A DNA stretch of 64,000 nucleotides. It comes from Methanobrevibacter thaueri. GTDB lineage: Archaea > Methanobacteriota > Methanobacteria > Methanobacteriales > Methanobacteriaceae. The stretch covers positions 68,045 through 132,044 of the forward strand of contig NZ_SUTJ01000001.1 of assembly GCF_015062915.1 (NCBI RefSeq). Direction: 5' to 3'. This document shows positions 1 through 9,068 of the stretch, piece by piece. Each line of letters opens with the position of its first letter. The first letter of the stretch is position 1. The translations under genes and the position numbers were made by a program. A model generated the notes under the pieces. That model did no database searches and had not been told where the DNA came from. It saw only the letters and a list, made by a program, of their open reading frames with translations.

Positions 1-2383
1 AAACACCATATGAAGTCAGAAGAACATCATAATCACTTTCGGGAATGTACCTGTTCGGACCATGGTAAATCTCAACATTCAGGCTTGGGCTGAACTTTTC
101 AATTTCCATTGCCCAGTTTGTAAGAATGCTTGTCGGAGCCACAATCAATACCTTTTCATGATTTAGACGATTGGTTTGCTTCAGATGCAATATCACGGAA
201 AGCACCTGTATGGTCTTTCCGAGACCCATGTCATCTGCCAGAATCGATCCGAACCCCAGCTGCATATTCTGAACCATCCATGAAAACCCAATCTCCTGAT
301 ACTCCCTCAATTTTCCATTTAGAGATGATGGAACGTCAATCTTTTGAACCTGTATCATGGCGTTGACCAAATCCTCAAGCTTACCATCCATCTTGACGTT
401 ATCCTCATCAATGGTGAGAAGGTAGCTGATTATCTCAGACTTGTCATCGGTTTCGGGGATGCTTGCTATATCCTCCCGCAACCGGTTGAGATTTCCCTCA
501 TCCAAAAGGACATACCTGTCCTTTACCTTCACCAGTCCACGAAAGCTTGAGCTGAATGACTCGAAATCCTCAAGAGAAAATGTCTCATCACCGATTGCCA
601 CTTTCCAGTCAAATTCAACTAGGTCATTCAATGTAAGCGATGATGTGGGTTGGCTTGAGTTGACATTCAGCAGCAGTTTTGCATCATGGGCGTTTCTAAA
701 TTCAACGGGCAGGTTAACCTCAATGCCACATTCCCTCAAGACGGGAGCGATGTTGTCCATGAAATAGCTGTATTGGCGTATGTTCATTGTCTTGCCGTTC
801 AGGAAACTCAGCGAGAGATTCGATTTTGAAAATATGTTTTGGATGACTGAAACGTTGCTGATTATGTCATTGCGACCCAAATCCACAATGTCTGTGAAAT
901 CATGGATTTCACCGTCAATCCTGATTTTAAGCTGCAGGAGGAAATGGTAGTCAACCTGTTCAGTATTAAGGACGTATTCATAATCCTTCTGGTTTAAAAA
1001 GAGAACTGAAAGCCACTCATCAATCTCGATTTCCTTTTTATCGGAGTAATTGCTCAAGTCCTGGCTTTTGACGAAAAACAATCTGAAATAAGCGTCGTTT
1101 TTAAATGATGACAAGTTTCTTGGAATGAAGCTGTTAATGTAATACTGGCAGAACCCCTCGAATATCAGGCTTATCAAGGCATTGACCTGGCTTTCGCTTG
1201 AAACCTCCCCCTGGCGGAATGTCAATATGTTTTCCGGACAAGTCATGTAAAAGTATTCAAGCTCCTCATATATTGACTTTTCAAATGACGGAACCCATCT
1301 CACATGATACTCACCGTTTTCGAGGCTGAAGAATTCGGGCACCAACGCATTCATGTTTATGAGCTTTGAGGTGAACATGTACAGGTCATGAAGAAATATT
1401 ATATCATCGCAGTAGAATGACAAGTCAACCTGGTCGATTTCCGCAAGGAATGCAAACAACGGGTATTTGAGATTGGATTTGAAGAAGTTGTTGGAGAACT
1501 TTCCTGTGCTGATTTTTGAGATTTCATAGTTTCCGTCCAATTCTATGCTTATTTCATCCCATCTTTGAGGGCATTCCCATTTGTCCTCAAAGGCATCCAT
1601 AATGCCTTTCTTTGTCTTTGACTTGAAAAACTCAAAGTCCCTTAATGCGTTTCCAAGAATAATCAGTTCCTGAAACTCGTTTTTGACTCTTGAATTGTGG
1701 ATTTGGTATATACATCTTGACATTGACGCCAGCGTATCACATATGACCTCATTGAAATTGACTGATCTTGACGGGTAGAATGATGGAAAGTCATCCAGAA
1801 GGAAATTCATCCTGACCAGATAGTTGATGTCGCCTGAATCGTTCAGCACATATTCGGATTCATCATTCATGACTTTTGAGATATCCTTGATATCATTGGG
1901 CTTGTGGTCTGTCATTTCATTCAAATCCAATCCCCTGAGTGACAGGAGAAGAAAGGGGTTTTTGACCATTTCACTTGAAATCCTATGGAATACCGCAGCC
2001 TCATGCTTGCAGAAAGGCCCCTTTCCGCAGGTGCAGGACATTTCAAAATCACCATGTGAATCCGGAAAGACTTTAATGTCTGAATGGATCAGCTCTTCTG
2101 AAATCTGCCTGTTGAAAAGCTTGGAATATATGAAGGGATTTGCGTGAATTAAACTTGAAATACGTTCCTTATCCCAATCATCAAGTTCCCTGAACTTGAT
2201 TTCAACATCATAGACATTGCCTGGTGCACCCTGAACCTTGGCCGTGACTGAATTCATGTCAATTTTCAATTCCTGAATGCTTCTGTCTGTTGCATAAATT
2301 GCACCATGTGCCAACTGATATTTACTGTCCAGTTTCTTTATATTGTCAATCCATTTTTGTGATATTCTACTATTCAGACTCAT
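1..2383 (-). CDS. SWIM zinc-finger SNF2-family helicase (C-terminal part outside window)
   Basis: A DNA-dependent ATPase of the SNF2 superfamily 2 type. I translated the minus strand from the ATG at 2383; the frame stays open for 794 codons and runs off the left edge, so the C-terminal helicase lobe is missing from view. A SWIM zinc finger (C117-x-C119-x5-C125-x-H127) sits near the N-terminus. A long middle region of about 550 residues has no motif I recognise. The first helicase lobe then begins, with Walker A motif DDMGLGKT at residues 717-724 (K723), followed by motif Ia-like IVAPTSILTNW. SWIM plus SNF2 is a known combination in bacteria and methanogens, linked to chromatin or DNA remodelling, but the substrate is unknown. 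The gene stands alone on its own promoter. Confidence 0.9.
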   Translation of the reverse strand, partial: MSLNSRISQKWIDNIKKLDSKYQLAHGAIYATDRSIQELKIDMNSVTAKVQGAPGNVYDVEIKFRELDDWDKERISSLIHANPFIYSKLFNRQISEELIHSDIKVFPDSHGDFEMSCTCGKGPFCKHEAAVFHRISSEMVKNPFLLLSLRGLDLNEMTDHKPNDIKDISKVMNDESEYVLNDSGDINYLVRMNFLLDDFPSFYPSRSVNFNEVICDTLASMSRCIYQIHNSRVKNEFQELIILGNALRDFEFFKSKTKKGIMDAFEDKWECPQRWDEISIELDGNYEISKISTGKFSNNFFKSNLKYPLFAFLAEIDQVDLSFYCDDIIFLHDLYMFTSKLINMNALVPEFFSLENGEYHVRWVPSFEKSIYEELEYFYMTCPENILTFRQGEVSSESQVNALISLIFEGFCQYYINSFIPRNLSSFKNDAYFRLFFVKSQDLSNYSDKKEIEIDEWLSVLFLNQKDYEYVLNTEQVDYHFLLQLKIRIDGEIHDFTDIVDLGRNDIISNVSVIQNIFSKSNLSLSFLNGKTMNIRQYSYFMDNIAPVLRECGIEVNLPVEFRNAHDAKLLLNVNSSQPTSSLTLNDLVEFDWKVAIGDETFSLEDFESFSSSFRGLVKVKDRYVLLDEGNLNRLREDIASIPETDDKSEIISYLLTIDEDNVKMDGKLEDLVNAMIQVQKIDVPSSLNGKLREYQEIGFSWMVQNMQLGFGSILADDMGLGKTIQVLSVILHLKQTNRLNHEKVLIVAPTSILTNWAMEIEKFSPSLNVEIYHGPNRYIPESDYDVLLTSYGV

Positions 2384-2402
2384 CAATTCCAAATCTAAAA
2401 TT

Positions 2403-2420
2403 CAAAGTATATAAAGCTTT
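2403..2420 (-). promoter_or_regulatory. TATA promoter of the SNF2 gene
   Basis: Read on the minus strand this is AAAGCTTTATATACTTTG, an A-rich element followed by a good archaeal TATA box. Transcription would start about 25 bases downstream, near 2388. That leaves only a few bases before the ATG at 2383, so the mRNA may be nearly leaderless. No strong ribosome binding site precedes the ATG. Confidence 0.5.
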
Positions 2421-2480
2421 TTCCAATAAAAACAAGAATTTTACGAGCTTTTTACAATATTGATGTGAACGTGTAAAAAA

Positions 2481-3842
2481 TTATGCCACTTCTTTTTTGA
2501 ATTTGAGGTTGAAAACCCATATGAATGCAAATCCGATGACCGATCCAATGTTCATTCCGATTATTGCACCCAGATAAACTCCAAAAACGCCCATGTTAAA
2601 TGTGATTCCCATTATATATGCAAATGCCATGCTTAAGATGAGTTCCCTTAAAACTGTCAGTGAAAGTGACTTGAAACCTGACCCCACTCCCTGATAGGTG
2701 TATGCTGCGGTCGCACCCAATGAAATGAGGCAGTTATAGAATGACATCAACTGAAGGATTTCCGCTGCACGTTTGACGAGCAATGGATTGTTTGCCTGGA
2801 AATTGAATACGTCACATATCGGATAGGCGAAAATGAAAAACAATATGCAAATTGCCAATGTTATCACCAGACTGATCAATGTTGAGTATATTATTGTCTC
2901 ATTGAAGTTTGGCCAGTTGCGGGCTCCGTATGCCACACCGGAGACTGTTATTGTTGCAATTCCAATGGCCATGCATGGGATGAATGCGATTGTTATCAGT
3001 CTCCATGCTATGGTGAATGAGGCCACCTCACTGACTCCTGCAGTGACCATGATGAGGAAGTTGAGGATGATTGCAACCAATGCAAAGATTATCTCCTCTG
3101 TTGTTGCCGGAAGGGACACCACAAGGATTTCCTTATAGATTTCCAATCTACGTTTGTAATATGAAAATCTGAACTTGAAATAGGTGTCCTTTTTAATGTA
3201 TATCCAGTAAAGCATCCAGACATATCCTACAAGTGATGCTATTACCGTTGCAAGTCCCGCTCCGAATATTCCAAGATTCAGTCCGTAAATCATGATTGGG
3301 TCGATTATCATGTTCAATACGGCCGTAAAAATCAATGGGTTTGTAGCCCTTGCCACATCACCTTCAGCCCTGAATATGCTGGCAGTGACATTAGGTGCTA
3401 AAAATACAATATTTAACAAAAATATGATTTGTCCATAACTTAGGCAATATGTGCTTACACTGCCTGCACCTAATAAAATAATCAAATCATCGAAAAAGAA
3501 GATACCTATTATTAAAACAATGACTGAGACAATAAGTGTCAAAATTATTGAGTGTATTATTGCATTATTTGCTTCATCAATTCTTTGGGCTCCGACATAT
3601 CTTGAAATCAGGGAATTTGCACCTGCACCCACACCGTTGCCGAGGCCAATGATGACAAGGTACAGTGGTGCGATGAAACCGAGTGCCGCAAGGGCATCGG
3701 CGTTGATGCCTGAAACCCAAAAGCTGTCAATCAGGTTATTGACAAACATCAGAAGCATTGAAAATATTGTTGGAAAAGCCAGTTTGTTGATGGCTTTTCT
3801 TGGATTGCCCGTAATCAAGTCAATATTGTCATTGGTCTGCAT
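2481..3842 (-). CDS. MATE-family multidrug/metabolite exporter
   Basis: A polytopic membrane protein of 453 residues with about twelve predicted hydrophobic helices, the size and pattern expected of MATE exporters. These exchange cationic or aromatic compounds for Na+ or H+ across the cytoplasmic membrane. The N-terminal segment 'TGNPRKAINKLAFPTIFSML' and the early loop 'SFWVSGINADALAALGFIAP' are typical of the family. Both halves show the internal pseudo-symmetry of the fold. The start is the ATG at 3842. It is transcribed alone; the neighbours give no hint of the substrate. Confidence 0.92.
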   Translation of the reverse strand: MQTNDNIDLITGNPRKAINKLAFPTIFSMLLMFVNNLIDSFWVSGINADALAALGFIAPLYLVIIGLGNGVGAGANSLISRYVGAQRIDEANNAIIHSIILTLIVSVIVLIIGIFFFDDLIILLGAGSVSTYCLSYGQIIFLLNIVFLAPNVTASIFRAEGDVARATNPLIFTAVLNMIIDPIMIYGLNLGIFGAGLATVIASLVGYVWMLYWIYIKKDTYFKFRFSYYKRRLEIYKEILVVSLPATTEEIIFALVAIILNFLIMVTAGVSEVASFTIAWRLITIAFIPCMAIGIATITVSGVAYGARNWPNFNETIIYSTLISLVITLAICILFFIFAYPICDVFNFQANNPLLVKRAAEILQLMSFYNCLISLGATAAYTYQGVGSGFKSLSLTVLRELILSMAFAYIMGITFNMGVFGVYLGAIIGMNIGSVIGFAFIWVFNLKFKKEVA

Positions 3843-3897
3843 GATAACCTATAATAAATAAAATTTTAAAAAAAATAGGTGAAATAAAGTTAAAAAT

Positions 3898-4032
3898 CTA
3901 ATCTAATAACTTAGATATTTCCTTTTTTTCACTATCTGAAACAAAATCAACAACATTTAATACTTGTTCAATAAAAGCATCCCTTCCTTTATTCCCTGTA
4001 AATTTTAAATCCTCAAATTCTTCATGATACAT
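3898..4032 (-). CDS. Small acidic protein, 44 residues, next to the Ntn-like gene
   Basis: A 44-codon frame starting ATG-TAT-CAT at 4032 and ending at a TAG at 3898-3900. I do not recognise it. It is acidic and predicted helical, with 'GRDAFIEQVLNVVDFVSDSE' as its core. It is preceded by a clear AGGTGAT ribosome binding site at normal spacing and begins 8 bases after the stop of the upstream 256-residue gene, so the two look like one operon. The tight spacing and binding site are the evidence that it is translated. Its role, perhaps as partner or regulator of the upstream protein, is inference. Confidence 0.6.
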   Translation of the reverse strand: MYHEEFEDLKFTGNKGRDAFIEQVLNVVDFVSDSEKKEISKLLD

Positions 4033-4040
4033 TTTATCAC

Positions 4041-4811
4041 CTAACAATATTTAATATTCAATTCATCAAGCATATGATGTTGTTTGCCACAATTTAATTC
4101 AATATTATATATTTCATCAAGAATATTAATACTTTTCTCATCAAGCATTCTAACACCATTTTGACTTAAATATCCTATATCTGTTTCTTTTCCAACACCT
4201 TGCATTACTTCAGCATTCTTTTTTGCCTTATACACATTATACAATGTTGTTTTTAAATCATCTTGCCTAGAATGATGTTGAAACAATAATGTATTCTGTG
4301 CTTGAATTGAACCAGAACAGATAGTGTTGAAATTAATTTGACCATAATCTTCAATTCCCGTATCGACTATTTCACTAATTTTAGCTTTATTATCCTCAAA
4401 GCCCATTAAAAGAATTGCAGTATTTAGTTTAGATTTAGCAATGTTTTTTAAAATTAATGTTTGATATTCATTAGTGATAGGATTTTTGAGAATTTCTTTA
4501 ACAAACTCTTTATCAATAGAAAACACATCAAAAACTTCTTTTTGAATTTTTTCTAATCTTTTCTGTTTGAATTTTTCCTCAAGGATATTTTGAATTTCTG
4601 AATATGATTTTTGCGAATAATCATCATCAAGAAAATAATCCATCAACAAAGCGTTACCTGCTATCATTCCAACAGTGTTCCGTGATAACAATTTATATTT
4701 AGTTATGTCATGCTCAAATTGTCCCAATCCAGTAGTTATCATATGGTCAACACCAAAGACAATATTTTCTTCTTCATTTTCAGTGCATATTGCAGATATA
4801 CAAATTGTCAT
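4041..4811 (-). CDS. Proteasome-like Ntn-hydrolase-fold protein, function unknown
   Basis: 256 residues. The start MTICISAIC would expose Thr2 as N-terminal residue after Met removal. D22 in 'FGVDHMIT' and K38 in 'HDITKYKLL' then fall where proteasome beta subunits carry Asp17 and Lys33, followed by a 'TVGMIAGNALL' strand. This spacing suggests an Ntn hydrolase related to HslV/proteasome subunits, but it is too divergent to be a proteasome subunit and has no propeptide. The C-terminal half has an 'HHSRQDDLKTTLYNVYKAKK' segment, then helical and acidic parts. AGAGGTTATTAA precedes the ATG. The gene is AT-richer than the neighbouring MATE gene and is followed by a 44-residue gene, suggesting an acquired pair. 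Substrate unknown. Confidence 0.55.
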   Translation of the reverse strand: MTICISAICTENEEENIVFGVDHMITTGLGQFEHDITKYKLLSRNTVGMIAGNALLMDYFLDDDYSQKSYSEIQNILEEKFKQKRLEKIQKEVFDVFSIDKEFVKEILKNPITNEYQTLILKNIAKSKLNTAILLMGFEDNKAKISEIVDTGIEDYGQINFNTICSGSIQAQNTLLFQHHSRQDDLKTTLYNVYKAKKNAEVMQGVGKETDIGYLSQNGVRMLDEKSINILDEIYNIELNCGKQHHMLDELNIKYC

Positions 4812-5087
4812 TTAATAACCTCTTTTTCTTTTAATTAAATTCCAAAAACTGATTCCAAAATTATTTAATTACAAATCACAATGACAATTAAAATTCATCT
4901 AATTAGATTATTCTTAATTTTAGAAATACACAATCTTTGAAATATCTAATAATAAGTATACATCAAATTATTAAAATAATTTCGCTTGGAAATGAGGACA
5001 ATTTTATATCTTCGGACAACTTTTTATTTAAACTAAAAATAAAAAATTAAACATACTTTATTCATGGAATAACAATATTTACTTGTT

Positions 5088-6083
5088 TTAATCAAAGTGA
5101 TAACATGTGCTGGTCTTGGTCCTATAGCAGTTATTGCACTTCAGGCATCTAGATTCTCCCTCTCCATTAGCTTCCCATTGCTTAAGGAAATCCCCTTGGG
5201 AGACAAATGGCCTGTACATTGACAGAAACTCAATGTTAGTGTTGTTTAAAAGTTCGTTCATATGCATCATATTGTCAAATCCTCCGCCGACAATGACAGG
5301 CACATCAACAGAATCGATCAGTTTTGTTGCATAATCGACCAGTTCATCTTCACCGGACAGTTTCTTTGTAAAGTACAATGGTGAAAGTGGCCTTGTAATC
5401 TGTATTGAATCAACACCAACCTTTTCAAGCAACTTGCAGGCTTCAAGACTTTCATTTGCATCAAAACCGTCCTTTCTCTCATCAAATGTGTTTACCTTGA
5501 CTGAAACATGCAGGTCCAGATTGTCCTTCATCACCTTAACCAGCTCCAGGACCATTCTCATGCGGTTAAAGACATTGCCGCCGTAATCGTCATCCCTTTG
5601 GTTGTAGTATGGGTTGATGAACTTTGAGAGGAAAAAGTTGTTTCCAACGGACAATTGTATGCCGTCAAATCCTGCAACCTGAAGCTTCTGGGCCGCTTCA
5701 ATTATGTCTGATTGGATCTTGCGGATATCCTCTATTGTCAAGTCATTGACAGCAATGTCAAGGTCTATTCCCCTGTTGAACTTGATGAACTCGACCTGAC
5801 CCAAAATAGGAACATCATAGCTGTGAGTGATTTCAGCCAGTTTCCTTGCCATTGTCATGAAATTGATGTTGTCCATCTTGAATGAATGCTCTGTGAACTT
5901 ATCCTTTGGATAGAGTGAATACAGCTCTGATGTGATTAATCCAACACCGCTTGACGCTATTTTTTCATATCTTTCATATATTGCATCCAAATCGCATTGC
6001 TGGGATTCCCATAAACCTGTTCGGATTATTCTGCTTTTAAGTGTTAAATCCCCAAACTTGCATTTATCAAAAATACTTTTCAT
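5088..6083 (-). CDS. NADH:flavin oxidoreductase, Old Yellow Enzyme family
   Basis: 331 residues from the ATG at 6083; an in-frame TTG lies 9 bases upstream, but neither has a strong ribosome binding site. This is an FMN-dependent TIM-barrel enzyme that reduces activated double bonds or related substrates with NAD(P)H. Family features are the N-terminal 'LTLKSRIIRTGLWESQQ', the 'FDGIQLSVGNNFFLSKFINPYYNQRDDDYGGNVFNRMR' region, which holds the family active-site and barrel motif, and 'PVIVGGGFDN' near the phosphate-binding end. The C-terminus 'RCLKCNNCYRTKTSTCYH' is a Cys cluster of the kind that in longer relatives starts a 4Fe-4S domain; here the protein stops shortly after, so it is a single-domain form. 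It is divergent from the flavodoxin gene. Confidence 0.85.
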   Translation of the reverse strand: MKSIFDKCKFGDLTLKSRIIRTGLWESQQCDLDAIYERYEKIASSGVGLITSELYSLYPKDKFTEHSFKMDNINFMTMARKLAEITHSYDVPILGQVEFIKFNRGIDLDIAVNDLTIEDIRKIQSDIIEAAQKLQVAGFDGIQLSVGNNFFLSKFINPYYNQRDDDYGGNVFNRMRMVLELVKVMKDNLDLHVSVKVNTFDERKDGFDANESLEACKLLEKVGVDSIQITRPLSPLYFTKKLSGEDELVDYATKLIDSVDVPVIVGGGFDNMMHMNELLNNTNIEFLSMYRPFVSQGDFLKQWEANGEGESRCLKCNNCYRTKTSTCYHFD

Positions 6084-6192
6084 AAGAAACAATTAGTTGA
6101 AAATAATATAAAAAGGAATAAGTAACTTAAACCTTACCTAACAAAAGATTTATATTCAAACAAGTTAAACTTAATTAAAAGGACGTGATTTA

Positions 6193-6600
6193 ATGAAAGT
6201 AGCAATCAGATATTACACTAAAACTGGAAATACAAAAAAATTGGCAGAAGCAATCGGCAGTGCAATCAATGTCGAGGCAAAAACCGTTGATGAACCTTTA
6301 ACCGAAGACGTTGACATCCTATTTTTAGGAAGCGCAGTCTATGCTGCCGGAATCAGCAGACAAATCGAGGAATTCATTGAAAACATTAACGTTAATGTCG
6401 GTGAGGTCGTAAACTTCTCATCAGCAGCACTTATCGAGTCAACCTACAAACAGGTCAAGTCAAAAGTTGAAGCTCAAGGATTAAAAATGAGCGATAACGA
6501 GTTCCATTGCCGTGGAGCTTTCAAGTTTGTCCACAGAGGACATCCTAATGATGAGGACTTGAGAAACGCTCAAGAATTTGCAAAAAGAATAGTTAACTAA
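6193..6600 (+). CDS. Flavodoxin
   Basis: A 135-residue FMN-binding electron carrier. The phosphate-binding loop 'YYTKTGNTKKLAEAI' is near the N-terminus and 'LFLGSAVYAAGISRQIEEFI' forms the second flavin loop. The protein is somewhat shorter than classical flavodoxins of about 145-170 residues, as is usual for methanogen versions. The ATG at 6193 follows the ribosome binding site GGACGTGAT. It is transcribed divergently from the flavoenzyme gene to its left, so the two may share regulation or act together; that is inference. Confidence 0.85.
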   Translation: MKVAIRYYTKTGNTKKLAEAIGSAINVEAKTVDEPLTEDVDILFLGSAVYAAGISRQIEEFIENINVNVGEVVNFSSAALIESTYKQVKSKVEAQGLKMSDNEFHCRGAFKFVHRGHPNDEDLRNAQEFAKRIVN

Positions 6601-6764
6601 TTTTTCTTATTCTTTTTCACCAAGTTTACAACCTGTCAAATTCACCATTAATATGTTTCATGACTATCGAAACAGCCAATGTTGCTGTGATTACACCAGA
6701 CAGAGGTCATGGTATTTTTGCACCATTTAGATAAAAGTGAAAAAAAGAAAAAAATAAGATTTGA

Positions 6765-8051
6765 TTAAATCTTATCCAGAGCCTGGTCCACATCAGCCAG
6801 AATGTCCTCAATATCCTCAATACCAACAGAGAACCTGATGAGGTCAGGAGTAACACCTGTTGAGAGTTGCTGCTCCTCAGTCAATTGGGAATGTGTTGTG
6901 GATGCAGGGTGGGTCACCAATGACTTTGCATCACCGATGTTTGCTAAAAATGAAATCAGCTCAACGTTTTCAATGAATTTCAATGCACCGTCATAACCTG
7001 CCTTAAGTCCAAATGAAACGATTCCACCATAACCCTTTTCAGCATATTTTTTAGCAACTTCATGGTTTGGTGAGGATTCAAGACCTGAATATGTTACCCA
7101 GGCAACCTTAGGATGGGCTTCAAGGTGTTCAGCGACAGCCATTGCATTTGAAGCGTGCCTTTCTATCCTCAATCCGAGGGTTTCAAGTCCCTGCAGTAAC
7201 AGGAATGATCCGAACGGGGAAGGAATTGCACCTGTGTCTCTTCCGACAACTGTCCTGAGCCTTGTGGTGAATGCGGCTTCGCCGAATGTTTCTGCAAATA
7301 CCAATCCGTTATAGGTTTCATCCGGTTCGGACAATGTTGGGAACTTGCCGTTCATCCAGTCAAAGTCTCCCTTTTCAATGACAATACCACCAAGAGTGGT
7401 ACCATGACCTCCAATGTATTTGGTTGCTGATGAAGCGATGATGTCTGCCCCATGGTCAAATGGCCTTACGGAACCTATTCCTACAGTGTTATCGGCAATC
7501 AATGGAATGTCATGTGAATGTGCAATTTCAGCTAGTTTATCGAAATCAGGAATGTCCAGTTTTGGATTTCCAATTGATTCAACATAGATTGCACGGGTTC
7601 TCTCATCAATAGCTGCTTCGAACTCATCAGGTGACTGTGAGTCGACAAATGTTACAGTACGTCCCAACTCTTCCAATGTGTTTTCAAAAAGCTCATATGT
7701 TCCACCATAGAGATTGTCAGCTGAAACGATATTGTCTCCCACTCGTGTCAGGTTGATGATTGCATAAAAGATTGCAGCCATACCTGATGCGGTTGCATAT
7801 GCGGCGGTTCCGCCCTCGATTGCAGCCATTCTTTTTTCAAAGGCTTCAGTTGTAGGGTTGTTTAATCTTGTGTAAATGTTTCCTCCCTCTTTAAGTGCAA
7901 AGCGGTTTGCAGCTTGTTCAGGAGAGTCGAATACATAAGAAGTAGTTTGATAAATCGGTGTCACCCTTGAACCGGTCTCGTCAACATCCTCTTGACCGGC
8001 ATGGACGCCAATTGTTGATATGTTCTTTTTGTTTTTAATTTCATACGCCAT
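6765..8051 (-). CDS. O-acetylhomoserine sulfhydrylase-type PLP enzyme (first copy)
   Basis: 428 residues from the ATG at 8051; a TTG 9 bases earlier is in frame but less likely. It belongs to the Cys/Met metabolism PLP family (MetY/MetZ type), which joins sulfide or a thiol to an activated homoserine to give homocysteine or related thioethers. The PLP lysine is K211 in 'ASSATKYIGGHG', with cofactor-binding 'TRLNNPTT' and '[18 protein letters not shown]'. The length matches MetY, about 430 residues. A second homologue lies at 62357-63652 and aligns along the whole length, so substrate or regulation must differ. Upstream 'TGTTATA' at 8071 resembles half of the palindromes before the second copy. 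Confidence 0.9.
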   Translation of the reverse strand: MAYEIKNKKNISTIGVHAGQEDVDETGSRVTPIYQTTSYVFDSPEQAANRFALKEGGNIYTRLNNPTTEAFEKRMAAIEGGTAAYATASGMAAIFYAIINLTRVGDNIVSADNLYGGTYELFENTLEELGRTVTFVDSQSPDEFEAAIDERTRAIYVESIGNPKLDIPDFDKLAEIAHSHDIPLIADNTVGIGSVRPFDHGADIIASSATKYIGGHGTTLGGIVIEKGDFDWMNGKFPTLSEPDETYNGLVFAETFGEAAFTTRLRTVVGRDTGAIPSPFGSFLLLQGLETLGLRIERHASNAMAVAEHLEAHPKVAWVTYSGLESSPNHEVAKKYAEKGYGGIVSFGLKAGYDGALKFIENVELISFLANIGDAKSLVTHPASTTHSQLTEEQQLSTGVTPDLIRFSVGIEDIEDILADVDQALDKI

Positions 8052-8236
8052 AATAATCAAGTAAGATATTTGTTATAAAACTTATATTAAACTATTCACT
8101 TGGCCTTGAAAAATTGCTTTAATCATGTGAAATTATAATATACTTATAAAATTGCTTTTAAAAATCCATCAAATAAATATTTATTGATTTAATCTGAAAA
8201 TAATAATTTATATTATATTAAAACTAAATTAAATCC

Positions 8237-8899
8237 ATGAAATTTAAAAAAATAGTGCTAATGATATTGAACTTTTTAACCATCATGATTAATGGAAATC
8301 AAAATACCGACTTAAGAAAATACATGGAATTAGAAATTAAATGCAAATCCATTATAAGAAGGGACGATTTACCTTCCGAATTCAGTGATGAAGCATTTAA
8401 TCTTGTTGATGAATTCATAAGAAAAACAATTGATTTAGATTATGAAATATTAATCATCTTTGATTATGTAACTGGAGAGATAGTCAAATGTACGATAGGC
8501 AGTGGAATCAATGTTAAAATAACATTTGATGATGATGAATTTAAGGGAAAGAAAATAGCCTCAATCCATAACCATACTAAAGACATGTATACCCCACCTT
8601 CCGACAAGAATTTTGGAATTTTTTCAAGAGAATGGGAAGACTATGAGTTGATTGCAGGGTATAACAAATTATGGATACTGAAAGCCAAAATAAAAGATGA
8701 AAAATTAACATTTGAACTAAAAATCAACTCAAACTTACTATTTAATATGACATTGGATTATTATAGTAATAAAGACAAAAAAGAAGATGAAAAAAATGAT
8801 AAAATAGACAATGAGTACGGAAATTTATTAAAAAATTATATAAATAATAAAAATGAAAGTAGAATACAATTAACTGAAAGGGAGTATTCATATGACTGA
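8237..8899 (+). CDS. JAB/MPN-like putative metalloprotease, 220 residues
   Basis: I do not know the family. An N-terminal hydrophobic stretch (about residues 4-19) could be a signal anchor. Residues 108-125 read 'ASIHNHTKDMYTPPSDKN', close to the JAMM metal site H-x-H-x7-S-x2-D. Here H111 and H113 are kept and S122 is present, but the spacing is one residue longer and the final Asp is Asn125. An 'EDYELIAGYNKLWILKAK' strand follows, also typical of JAB domains in phage head or toxin-processing proteins. The C-terminus is charged and low-complexity. The gene is AT-rich and overlaps the next small gene by 8 bases. A fragment of a second copy lies at 9067-9172. Proteolytic activity is inference. 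Confidence 0.55.
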   Translation: MKFKKIVLMILNFLTIMINGNQNTDLRKYMELEIKCKSIIRRDDLPSEFSDEAFNLVDEFIRKTIDLDYEILIIFDYVTGEIVKCTIGSGINVKITFDDDEFKGKKIASIHNHTKDMYTPPSDKNFGIFSREWEDYELIAGYNKLWILKAKIKDEKLTFELKINSNLLFNMTLDYYSNKDKKEDEKNDKIDNEYGNLLKNYINNKNESRIQLTEREYSYD

Positions 8900-9068
8900 A
8901 AAAATTGCTGACTATGGATGTAAAAAACGTATAACTGACCCAGAAGTATTTAAAAAAGCAGCAGCAAGAATGGATGACCCCAATATAATCACCGGAAAAG
9001 AAGGAGTTTATTATTTATTCAAAATGATGGGCATCCCAATTGAGTGGAATGAAATATTTTCAGAATAG
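8892..9068 (+). CDS. Small protein A of tandem pair, 58 residues
   Basis: A 58-codon frame starting ATG-ACT-GAA inside the last codons of the JAB-like gene, with GGGAGT as ribosome binding site, so translation is probably coupled. It is unrecognised, lysine-rich and predicted helical. It aligns without gaps to the 58-residue protein at 9168-9344 with 17 identical positions, including Y8, C10, P17, 'DPN' at 29-31 and 'GKE' at 35-37. Conservation between the two copies at exactly equal length is the main evidence that both are real genes. The role may be as a partner or antidote of the JAB-like protein; this is speculation. Confidence 0.65.
   Translation: MTEKIADYGCKKRITDPEVFKKAAARMDDPNIITGKEGVYYLFKMMGIPIEWNEIFSE

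Noticed and set aside
441-767. Rightward frames inside the SNF2 gene
   Set aside because: Shadows of the minus-strand coding region, which is open throughout with SWIM and Walker A motifs.
6660-6734. A 24-codon frame (MTIETANVAVITPDRGHGIF...) in the gap between flavodoxin and metY genes
   Set aside because: No ribosome binding site and no homologue recognised; perhaps a scrap of a former gene, but too short to name.
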